A stretch of DNA of 6,260 bases, taken from the NCBI GenBank assembly GCA_024643945.1, contig JAHELX010000161.1, positions 4,203 through 10,462 of the forward strand, read 5' to 3'. This document shows positions 1-5,595 of this stretch, piece by piece (the first letter of the stretch is position 1; every line of letters begins with the position of its first letter). Both the position numbers and the translations under genes were made by a program. The notes under the pieces are model-generated. The model saw nothing but the letters and a program-made list of their open reading frames with translations, was not told the DNA's origin and ran no database searches. This DNA is from Anaerolineales bacterium (GTDB lineage: Bacteria; Chloroflexota; Anaerolineae; 4572-78; NAK82).

Positions 1-1228
1 CCTCGTCAATCTGTGCCTCGGTAACGACCAGAGGCGGGATCCAACGCACGGTGTTGCCGTAGGGCCCGCAACTCATCAAGATCAGGTGGCCCTCTCGCAT
101 ACAATGCTGGAGGACGCGCTTGGCGACGTCAGTCGCCGGCTTGTGGGTATCAGGGTCAGTGAACTCGACGCCAACCATCAGACCCAGGCCACGCACGTCG
201 CCCATCATGGCATAGCGTGCCTGAATTTCGTGCAGGCCATCCATTAATTGCGCGCCCCGCTCGGCGGCATTTTCCACCAGCTTCTCCTCGAGCATAACGC
301 GGATAGTCGCTTCAGCCGCAGCGCACCCCATCGGATTGCCACCATAGGTGCCACCGTGGGTGCCCACCATCCATTCCTCCGTCAACTTGCGTGGGGCCGC
401 AATACCGGAAATGGGGAAACCGGAGCCCATCCCTTTGGCCATCACCATGATGTCAGGCTCCACCCCAAAGTGCTCAAAGGCGAAAAACTTGCCCGTGCGT
501 CCAAAGCCCGATTGCACCTCGTCGAGGACAAGCAGCATGCCGTGCTCATCACAAATCTGGCGCAGGCCGGCCAGGAAGGATGCCGGTGGCACCACGTATC
601 CCCCCTCACCCAACACCGGCTCAACGACGATCGCTGCCGTCTCAACCGGGGCAGTTTGAGTCTGGAGCAAAAAGCGGACCTCCTCCAACGCCCATTGGCT
701 CGTCTGCTCCGGCTCCCAGCCATATCGATACCAGTAAGGGTACGGAGCTACGAAAACGCCACTCGGCAAGGGCTGATAATTGACGCGGTACACGGTTTTG
801 CTGGTGGTCATGGCCATCGTCTGCGCAGTACGACCGTGGAAGGAGCCCTGAAAGACGATGATGTTGGGTCGCCTTGTGTAATGACGTGCCAGTTTCACCG
901 CTGCCTCCACTGCCTCGGCGCCGGAGTTGGAGAAGAAGAAACTATCCAGGTGGGCGGGGACAACCTGACGCAACGCCTCTGCCAGCCGGAAAAGAGGCTC
1001 GTGGTAATAGATATTCACCTGGGCATGGATGAACCGAGTTGCCTGTTCTTGAATCGCCTTAACCACCTTGGGGTGACAGTGGCCAGTATTGGTGACGCCG
1101 ATGCCAGAGGTAAAATCCAGGTAACGGTTGCCATCGGTGTCCCACACGTAAGCGCCCTCACCCCGGTCCACAACCAGGTCGGTGACGTGAAACCAAACCG
1201 AAGCTAAGTGTGATGTGTCGTGTGTCAT
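1..1228 (-). CDS. gabT: GabT-like class III (PLP) aminotransferase, 3' end outside window
   Basis: Likely 4-aminobutyrate aminotransferase, a cytoplasmic PLP enzyme moving the amino group of GABA to 2-oxoglutarate. I translated 409 codons from ATG 1228-1226 down to base 2 with no stop; the GabT family is about 425 residues, so only a short C-terminal tail is missing. Visible landmarks: I43 in the GI-V motif before NTGH; S102-G103-A104 at the cofactor phosphate site; F130-H131-G132-R133-T134; E203 and E208 in EPVLGEGG; D236-E237-V238-Q239, with D236 the PLP ring partner; K265 in MAKGMGSG, the Schiff-base lysine; T294 in GTYGGNP; R395 in YGNTVRW. E208, K265, T294 and R395 keep the spacing of E. 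coli GabT E211, K268, T297 and R398, which favours GabT over putrescine aminotransferase. The start is fixed by AAGGAG eight bases upstream. It lies 195 nt downstream of the aldehyde dehydrogenase on the same strand. Other omega-amino acid transaminases remain possible. Confidence 0.9.
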   Translation of the reverse strand, partial: MTHDTSHLASVWFHVTDLVVDRGEGAYVWDTDGNRYLDFTSGIGVTNTGHCHPKVVKAIQEQATRFIHAQVNIYYHEPLFRLAEALRQVVPAHLDSFFFSNSGAEAVEAAVKLARHYTRRPNIIVFQGSFHGRTAQTMAMTTSKTVYRVNYQPLPSGVFVAPYPYWYRYGWEPEQTSQWALEEVRFLLQTQTAPVETAAIVVEPVLGEGGYVVPPASFLAGLRQICDEHGMLLVLDEVQSGFGRTGKFFAFEHFGVEPDIMVMAKGMGSGFPISGIAAPRKLTEEWMVGTHGGTYGGNPMGCAAAEATIRVMLEEKLVENAAERGAQLMDGLHEIQARYAMMGDVRGLGLMVGVEFTDPDTHKPATDVAKRVLQHCMREGHLILMSCGPYGNTVRWIPPLVVTEAQIDE

Positions 1229-1236
1229 GGTACAGT

Positions 1237-1242
1237 CTCCTT
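1237..1242 (-). promoter_or_regulatory. Shine-Dalgarno site of the aminotransferase gene
   Basis: On the minus strand this reads AAGGAG, followed by an 8-nt spacer and ATG at 1228-1226. It is a strong, well-spaced site and decides the start of the aminotransferase, since the gene runs off the window at its other end. Confidence 0.8.
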
Positions 1243-1255
1243 ATAATGGTGATTA

Positions 1256-1397
1256 GGGAATCAGGACTCAGGGAATCAGGACTTGGGGACTCAGGAAACC
1301 AGGAACCAACCCCTGATTACCTGAGTCTATGATTACGTGAGTCCCTGAGCCTGATTCCCTGAGTCCCCAAGTCCTGATTCCCTGAGTCCTGATTCCC
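1256..1397. repeat. 40-bp perfect inverted repeat with 62-nt loop, built of 7-8 nt units
   Basis: The left arm 1256-1295 is an exact reverse complement of the right arm 1358-1397. The left arm is itself a series of units GGGAATCA and GGACTCA alternating, with one GGACTTG and one GGGACTCA; the right arm carries the complements. Pairing continues imperfectly into the loop (1297-1298 with 1355-1356 and 1300-1303 with 1350-1353). The 62-nt loop holds degenerate copies of the same units in the right-arm orientation, such as CCTGATTACC and CGTGAGTCCCTGAG. There is no T-run after the stem in the direction of transcription, so this is not a standard intrinsic terminator. As RNA it would form a very stable stem between two genes of the same strand. 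Confidence 0.9.
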
Positions 1398-1424
1398 CGA
1401 TCCCTGATTCCCTGATTCCCCGAT
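1394..1424. repeat. Tandem 7-8 nt repeat tail at the dehydrogenase 3' end
   Basis: Read on the plus strand: TCCCCGA (1394-1400), TCCCTGAT (1401-1408), TCCCTGAT (1409-1416), TCCCCGAT (1417-1424). The last unit ends on the first base of the dehydrogenase stop triplet (1424-1426). The units share the core of the adjacent inverted repeat, so the tail and the hairpin probably arose from the same repeat family. Confidence 0.8.
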
Positions 1425-2881
1425 CAATAGGGATACCAATACGGCTTGACCGCGTCGTCAAAATCCCAATGGACGTGCTTGGTCTCCAAGAAGCTCTCCA
1501 GGCCCTCCTCACCCAACTCGCGGGCATTACCGCTCATCTTCATGCCGCCGAAAGGACCGCCGTAGCAATCGGTGAGAGGGTCGTTGATCCAGATAGTGCC
1601 AGCCCGCACCTCCTCGAAGAAACGTTTGGCAAAGCGAGCGTCGTTGGTGCGGCAGACGGCGCCCAGGCCATACTCCGTATCGTTGGCCAGGTGGATGGCT
1701 TCGTCGAAGTCCCGGTAACCCATAATCGGGATGCAGGGGCCAAAGGTCTCCTCGCGCATGATCTTCATGCTGTGATCCATGTTGACCAGCACCGTCGGCT
1801 CGAAATACCAGCCCCGGTCAAACTGCACCGGGCGTTTGCCGCCGGTCAGGATTCTTGCCCCTTTGGCCTGAGCTTCGGCCACGTGCTCTTCCACTTTTTG
1901 CCGGTAACCGGGCGCGGCCATCGGCCCCATATCGGTGGTGGATTCCAGGCCAGGGCCGATGCGCAGGCTCATGACAAAGTCAGTGACAGCAGAGGCAAAG
2001 GCGTTCAGCTTCTCGTTGGGTACGTAAACCCGCTCGGTAGAGGTGCATACCTGTCCGGCGTTAATAAGCGCAGCGTAGGCCACTGCTTCGACGGCAGTCT
2101 CGATGTCGGCGTCGGGGGCCAGCACAAAGGGGTCTTTGCCACCCAACTCCAGGTGCAGGCGTTTGATGCGATCGGCGGCCAGGCGGCTGATATTCTGGCC
2201 CACCGCCGTGGAACCGGTGAAAGCGATGACCGGCACGTCAGGGTGCTGAACCAATATATCGCCCACACGGCTCCCTCGCCCGGTGAGCACGTTCACCACG
2301 CCCGGCGGGAAATGGTCGAAGACCACCTCGGCCAGGCGCAACGTGGCCAGCGGGGTGTGGCTGGATGGTTTGATGATCACCGTGTTGCCCGCTGCCAGTG
2401 CCGGAGCAACCTTCCAGATCATCAACAGCATCGGATAATTGTAGGGGACAATGCAGGCGGCGACGCCATACGGCTCCTTGAGCACGAAGTTGAATTGATG
2501 GCGGTCAGCCGAGGGCAGCACCCGTCCCCGGTAGTTACGGGCCAATTCGGCGTAGTAGCGCAGAGTGTTGAGAGTCCACTCCAGCTCCTCTTCATGTTCG
2601 GGGATGGGTTTGCCCTCTTCCAGAGTGTTGAGGCGGACCAGTTCCTCGAAGTGGGCGCGGATTTTGCTCGCCGCCTCGTGCAGCATGTCCGCCCGCTCGA
2701 CGGCCGGCACCCAACGCCAATCCTCGAAAGCGGCCTTGGCAGCGGCGATAGCCTTCAGGGCGTCTTCGGGGGCTCCATTGGGCACGCTATCAATGACCTC
2801 CTCAGTAGCCGGGTCGTACACATCGAAGGTCGCCCCATCGTTGGCCTCCACCCATTGGCCGTTGATGTACATCGGTTTCAT
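1424..2881 (-). CDS. Aldehyde dehydrogenase family protein (aminobutyraldehyde/betaine aldehyde or succinate-semialdehyde type)
   Basis: NAD(P)-dependent, cytoplasmic aldehyde dehydrogenase oxidising an aldehyde to its acid. At 485 residues it is full length for the family. Visible key residues: N148 in VPYNYP (oxyanion hole), K171 in IIKPSSHTP (cofactor binding), FTGSTAVG at 221-228 (Rossmann loop), E245 in LELGGKDP (general base), C279 in GQVCTSTER (catalytic nucleophile), and E378 and F380 in EETFGP (nicotinamide side). The C-terminal part carries PFGGMKMSG at 443-451. Lying between polyamine transporter genes and a GabT-like gene, it most plausibly oxidises 4-aminobutanal to GABA, or succinate semialdehyde after GabT; the sequence alone does not settle the substrate. 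The start at 2881 is preceded by GAGAGG nine bases away; a second ATG three codons in (2872-2870) is less well placed. The repeat tail downstream touches its stop codon. Confidence 0.93.
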   Translation of the reverse strand: MKPMYINGQWVEANDGATFDVYDPATEEVIDSVPNGAPEDALKAIAAAKAAFEDWRWVPAVERADMLHEAASKIRAHFEELVRLNTLEEGKPIPEHEEELEWTLNTLRYYAELARNYRGRVLPSADRHQFNFVLKEPYGVAACIVPYNYPMLLMIWKVAPALAAGNTVIIKPSSHTPLATLRLAEVVFDHFPPGVVNVLTGRGSRVGDILVQHPDVPVIAFTGSTAVGQNISRLAADRIKRLHLELGGKDPFVLAPDADIETAVEAVAYAALINAGQVCTSTERVYVPNEKLNAFASAVTDFVMSLRIGPGLESTTDMGPMAAPGYRQKVEEHVAEAQAKGARILTGGKRPVQFDRGWYFEPTVLVNMDHSMKIMREETFGPCIPIMGYRDFDEAIHLANDTEYGLGAVCRTNDARFAKRFFEEVRAGTIWINDPLTDCYGGPFGGMKMSGNARELGEEGLESFLETKHVHWDFDDAVKPYWYPY

Positions 2882-2890
2882 CGGCAGATT

Positions 2891-2896
2891 CCTCTC
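2891..2896 (-). promoter_or_regulatory. Shine-Dalgarno site of the aldehyde dehydrogenase gene
   Basis: The minus strand reads GAGAGG with a 9-nt spacer to ATG 2881-2879. This supports the first Met over the in-frame Met at residue 4. Confidence 0.65.
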
Positions 2897-2903
2897 AGTG
2901 TCT

Positions 2904-2931
2904 GAAGATTAAAGATCGGAGATCGGAGATT
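2904..2931. repeat. Four-copy heptamer repeat before the dehydrogenase gene
   Basis: On the minus strand the units read AATCTCC, GATCTCC, GATCTTT, AATCTTC, one after another. A counterpart in the opposite orientation, GGAGATTGGAGATT on the minus strand, lies at 3040-3053. The blocks 2918-2932 and 3039-3053 are reverse complements over 15 bases with one mismatch, so they could pair around the 16-bp hairpin. Confidence 0.7.
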
Positions 2932-2969
2932 ACAAGTCGTAGGACAGGAGAGTCTGTCCTACGACTTGT
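2932..2969. repeat. Perfect 16-bp hairpin with 6-nt loop
   Basis: Arm 2932-2947 (ACAAGTCGTAGGACAG) is the exact reverse complement of arm 2954-2969, with loop 2948-2953. The stem ends about 50 nt before the dehydrogenase start. It lacks a T-run on either strand, so it is better described as a palindromic element or RNA structure than as a terminator. Flanking heptamers could extend it into a larger cruciform. Confidence 0.88.
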
Positions 2970-3057
2970 CTGAAGGCACTACCACGAGATCTCCGCCCCG
3001 AGGTTGAGACGCTATGACGCCGGATCCAGCTCAGCCTCTAATCTCCAATCTCCCCTG

Positions 3058-3107
3058 GCCTACCCGCCAGCCCGCCCTGGCTCGCGCCAGCGGGCCGGGG
3101 GGCAGGC
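3058..3107. repeat. GC-rich imperfect palindrome after the potD-like gene
   Basis: Outer arms 3058-3068 and 3097-3107 pair at 9 of 11 positions. Inside them GCCCG (3070-3074) pairs with CGGGC (3091-3095), and CTGGC (3077-3081) pairs with GCCAG (3086-3090) around loop 3082-3085, leaving a 2-nt bulge at 3075-3076. It begins 12 nt past the potD-like stop codon. With no U-tract it may act as a 3'-end stabiliser or weak terminator, or it may simply be a dispersed intergenic repeat. Confidence 0.7.
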
Positions 3108-3118
3108 AATCTCGAAGA

Positions 3119-4288
3119 TCATTGCGCCTTGATCTCAGTCCAGACACGATCCCAAATGGCTAGTGCACTGCTTGGCAGCGGCTCGATCCATTCCAGGCGG
3201 CTGATGGTTTCCTCATCCAGATAGATCGCCGGGTCGTCCAGGATATCGGGATCAATAAACTCCTTGGCCGCTTCAACCGGGCTGGCGTACCACACGTAGT
3301 TGGTGTTCTGGGCAGCGTGCTGGGAGTCCAACATCCAGTTGATAAAGTGCTCGGCGGTAGCCTTGCGGGTGCTGGAAGCGGGGATGCACATATTATCCTG
3401 CCAGACCGTGCCGCCTTCTTTAGGCATTACGTAAGTCCAGTTTTCGTTTTCCGCGGCCGCAACGAAGACATCACCGTTCCAACCTTGGGTCAGCACAATC
3501 TCGCCGGGGATCATCAGATTCTCTATGTATCCCGCACTGTCGAAAGTCTTCCAGCAAGGTTTGGCCGCCAGGATCAAGTCACGCGCTTCGTTCAGATGTG
3601 CCTCATCGGTGTCGTTCAAGGAGTAGCCCAGGTATTTGAGAGCGGCTCCGATCAACTCGCGCTCGTCGTCGAGCACATTGACGCCGCCATCCTGGTACTG
3701 ACAGTCGACTTCAGGATCGAAAATCCAGGCCCAACTATCAGGTGGGGGATCCACCGCGCTGGCATCGTAGCCGATACCGGTGGTTCCCCAGAAATAGGGC
3801 ACACTGTATTTGTTGCCAGAGTCATAAGCGGGATTCTTGTTGAAGTCAGCCACGTATTGGAAATTGGGGATATTGTTCAGATCCAGTTCGGCCAATAGAC
3901 CCAGATCAATCATCTGAGCCACCATGTAATCCGAAGGGAAAATGACATCGTAGCCGGTGGCACCAGCTTGCATTTTGGCCAGCAGGTCTTCGTTACTGTC
4001 ATAGGTGTCGTAGATGATTTTGACGCCGGTCTCCTCTTCATACATCGTAAGGAGCTCTTCGTCAATGTAGTCGGCCCAGTTATACACGTACAGCTCTTTG
4101 TCCAACTCCGGCTGGGCAGCCGCCTCCTCAGTGGCCATCGCTTCCTCGGTTGCCACCACCTCTTCGGTTGCCGTTGGCGCTTCGGTTGCTGCTGGTTTTT
4201 CAGTCGTTGCCGGGGCGGCGCCACCACACTGAGCCGCTACCAACAGCACTGCCAGGAGCAGAGTCAACAACCAGAAACGCTTTTTCAT
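3119..4288 (-). CDS. potD: PotD-like spermidine/putrescine ABC transporter substrate-binding lipoprotein
   Basis: Extracytoplasmic receptor delivering polyamine to the PotBC permease. At 389 residues it is longer than E. coli PotD (348) because of its N-terminus: basic MKKR, a hydrophobic stretch 5-19, Cys21 followed by Gly-Gly, then an Ala/Thr/Glu/Pro-rich linker to about 62 with repeated ATEE units. The mature domain starts near YVYNWADYI (67-75). Residues aligning with the PotD ligand pocket are present: W71, Y74, S119 and Y121 in PSDY, D208 and E211 in LDDERE, W270 in GWNGD, W296 and D298 in VWQDN, Y334 in YASP. The position of PotD Gln327 appears to be I368. The lipobox has Gln20 at -1, which is unusual, but the Cys-Gly-Gly plus linker still reads as a membrane anchor. 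AGGAGG nine bases before ATG 4288 sets the start. It lies 77 nt after the potC-like stop. Confidence 0.94.
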   Translation of the reverse strand: MKKRFWLLTLLLAVLLVAAQCGGAAPATTEKPAATEAPTATEEVVATEEAMATEEAAAQPELDKELYVYNWADYIDEELLTMYEEETGVKIIYDTYDSNEDLLAKMQAGATGYDVIFPSDYMVAQMIDLGLLAELDLNNIPNFQYVADFNKNPAYDSGNKYSVPYFWGTTGIGYDASAVDPPPDSWAWIFDPEVDCQYQDGGVNVLDDERELIGAALKYLGYSLNDTDEAHLNEARDLILAAKPCWKTFDSAGYIENLMIPGEIVLTQGWNGDVFVAAAENENWTYVMPKEGGTVWQDNMCIPASSTRKATAEHFINWMLDSQHAAQNTNYVWYASPVEAAKEFIDPDILDDPAIYLDEETISRLEWIEPLPSSALAIWDRVWTEIKAQ

Positions 4289-4365
4289 TCTCTCCTACCT
4301 CCTCTTAATTATTTGATGGTTGAAAGTCAACAGGTCGGAATGCGATGCGGTAGTCCTCTCTCCAT
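4289..4365. other. potC-potD intergenic spacer with Shine-Dalgarno-like end of potC
   Basis: The last codons of potC read AAAGGAGGTGA on the minus strand, a near-perfect complement of the 16S rRNA 3' end, directly followed by an ATG (4365-4363) and a 12-codon frame ending at 4327. The remaining 37 nt are AT-rich and lead to the potD ribosome binding site. The spacing from AGGAGG to that ATG is only 3 nt, so translation of the mini-frame is doubtful. Confidence 0.4.
4298..4303 (-). promoter_or_regulatory. Shine-Dalgarno site of the potD-like gene
   Basis: The minus strand reads AGGAGG with 9 nt to ATG 4288-4286. A second AGGAG lies only 3 nt before the ATG, too close to be the main site. A strong site fits a binding protein that must outnumber its permease. 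Confidence 0.8.
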
Positions 4366-5595
4366 TCACCTCCTTTGCAAAGCGAGCGAGAGCAACAATA
4401 AGGCAATAGACACGATCAGCATCACGGCCGAGACGGCGTTCACCACCGGCGTTACGCCGATACGAATCATCGAGTAAACGCGAACCGGCAAGGTGGTGGC
4501 ACCCGGACCGGAGACAAAAAAAGTAATGACGAAGTCGTCAATGGACAGGGTAAAAGCCAACAGGGCACCGCCGATAATGCCTGGCATAATCAATGGCAAG
4601 GTGACGCGGCGGAAGGTTTGCCATTCGTTGGCATAAAGGTCCCGAGCTGCTTCCTCCAGGGTACGATCGAAGTCGGCCAGGCGGGCACGTACCACCACCG
4701 CCACAAAGGAGATGTTGAAGGCGACGTGGGCGATAATGATGGGCGTCACCCGGATGAGCCGCACCAGGAAGCTTGCCAGAAACCCCGGCAAAACGGCGAA
4801 GGCGGCAACCTGGTTGGACAAGTCCAGCGTCCAGTTGCCCAGGTTGATGAGGACGAAGAAGAGAATAAGCGAAAGGGCCATCACAATCTCGGGGATAATG
4901 ATGGGTAAATAGAGCACGGCGTCGAAGGCCAGTTTACCCGGGAAGTTATATCGCTCCATAGCCAGCGCGGTCATGGTGCCGATCAGGGTCGAAATGATAG
5001 TTGAGATGATGGCAACCACCAGTGTGTTATAGGCAGCGTCGATGATGCGAGCATCGTGAGCCAGTTCAGCGTACCAGTTGAAGGTAAAACCCTTCCACAC
5101 GCTGGTGCTCAATACACGCCCTCCTTCAGTGACGGTGGCCACGTTAAACGAGAAGACAATCAAGATGGCAATGGGCACATAGAGGAAGATGTACCCCAGC
5201 CAACTCAGATTCAAGAGCCACTCGCGGGTCTTCTGGGAGATGCGGGGTAGATTGGCGGCACGCGGTACGACGCGTGCCAGAACGTATTCCCGGTTCAGGT
5301 CCAGCAGCGTCAGGAAGAAGAACATGAATCCCAACGAGAGCCAGGTAAGCAATGTGCGCGCCACTCGGCTCTGTTGCCACAGAAACGAGAGAGCCAATAA
5401 CAGCAAATAGCCGGCGGCAAAGCCTAAAACGAAGCGAGGCACCTGTCCAGGGGTGATGTGCCCCAACAGCAGTGCCCCGCCCGCGATCAGAACCCCAAGA
5501 CCAGCGGACTCCAGTAACTCCAGAAGGAATACGTTCAGATTGTCGAGGCCGCCACGACTACGATCAGAAGACATCACCTCAGCCGGCGCAGTCAT
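4366..5595 (-). CDS. potC: PotC-type polyamine ABC transporter permease with extended N-terminus
   Basis: Inner-membrane permease pairing with PotB to form the polyamine channel. The start at 5595 gives 409 residues; its ATG overlaps the potB stop as ATGA and follows GGAGGGGAG at 5601-5609. Residues from about 132 on are PotC-like: a first canonical membrane segment (SWLGYIFLYVPIAILIVFSF, 131-150), NTLVVAIISTIISTLIGT (190-207), YLPIIIPEIVMALSLIL (229-245), the EAA cytoplasmic loop 314-337 that docks on the ATPase, and a C-terminal region with SIDDFVITFFVSGPG (351-365) and YSMIRIGVTP (374-383) close to E. coli PotC. Oddities: E. coli PotC is about 264 residues; here about 130 extra N-terminal residues hold three hydrophobic segments (about 31-46, 54-73, 78-98), an insertion of about 28 residues sits near 255-285, and the usual Gly of the EAA loop is Tyr320. 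Confidence 0.93.
   Translation of the reverse strand: MTAPAEVMSSDRSRGGLDNLNVFLLELLESAGLGVLIAGGALLLGHITPGQVPRFVLGFAAGYLLLLALSFLWQQSRVARTLLTWLSLGFMFFFLTLLDLNREYVLARVVPRAANLPRISQKTREWLLNLSWLGYIFLYVPIAILIVFSFNVATVTEGGRVLSTSVWKGFTFNWYAELAHDARIIDAAYNTLVVAIISTIISTLIGTMTALAMERYNFPGKLAFDAVLYLPIIIPEIVMALSLILFFVLINLGNWTLDLSNQVAAFAVLPGFLASFLVRLIRVTPIIIAHVAFNISFVAVVVRARLADFDRTLEEAARDLYANEWQTFRRVTLPLIMPGIIGGALLAFTLSIDDFVITFFVSGPGATTLPVRVYSMIRIGVTPVVNAVSAVMLIVSIALLLLSLALQRR

Larger units (their letters stand above)
1229..1423. other. Intergenic region between dehydrogenase and aminotransferase genes
   Basis: This 195-nt spacer is almost entirely short repeats: a 40-bp perfect inverted repeat plus a tandem tail that runs into the dehydrogenase stop codon. 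Only the last 20 or so bases before the aminotransferase ATG look like ordinary leader sequence. I see no convincing promoter for the aminotransferase, so readthrough from the dehydrogenase gene is plausible, but the long stem could attenuate it. Confidence 0.7.
2882..3118. other. Intergenic region between potD-like and dehydrogenase genes
   Basis: This 237-nt spacer carries, in transcription order, a GC-rich imperfect palindrome 12 nt after the potD-like stop, a pair of GGAGATT heptamers, about 70 nt without obvious structure, a perfect 16-bp hairpin, then four heptamer-like units leading up to the dehydrogenase ribosome binding site. I found no clear -35/-10 pair, and no U-tract follows either hairpin. 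Confidence 0.7.

Noticed and set aside
248..1207. 319-residue open frame on the plus strand
   Set aside because: It lies antisense to the aminotransferase, whose conserved motifs are all present on the minus strand; the plus-strand product looks like composition-driven noise.
1242..1247. TATAAT on the plus strand
   Set aside because: There is no matching -35 about 17 bases upstream, and it would drive transcription into the repeats and against the dehydrogenase gene; it also overlaps the aminotransferase ribosome site on the other strand.
1256..1397. Insertion sequence or MITE
   Set aside because: The arms form one hairpin with a 62-nt loop. No transposase or clear target-site duplication is visible, so a mobile origin is possible but unsupported.
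1256..1424. CRISPR array
   Set aside because: The units are only 7-8 nt, contiguous without spacers and arranged as an inverted repeat, which is unlike CRISPR repeats.
1469..2905. 478-residue open frame on the plus strand opposite the dehydrogenase gene
   Set aside because: It is a mirror of the GC-rich dehydrogenase coding frame. The product has no recognisable domains and begins at a repeat-flanked gene end, while the opposite frame has every catalytic residue of its family.
2932..2969. Intrinsic terminator
   Set aside because: The stem is perfect, but no T-run follows on either strand, so classical termination is not supported.
4302..4330. TTGACT (4325-4330, minus strand) as an internal promoter for potD
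   Set aside because: With 15-17 base spacing the -10 candidates are poor (such as TAAGAG); the AT-rich hexamers sit only 11-13 bases away. Too weak to annotate.
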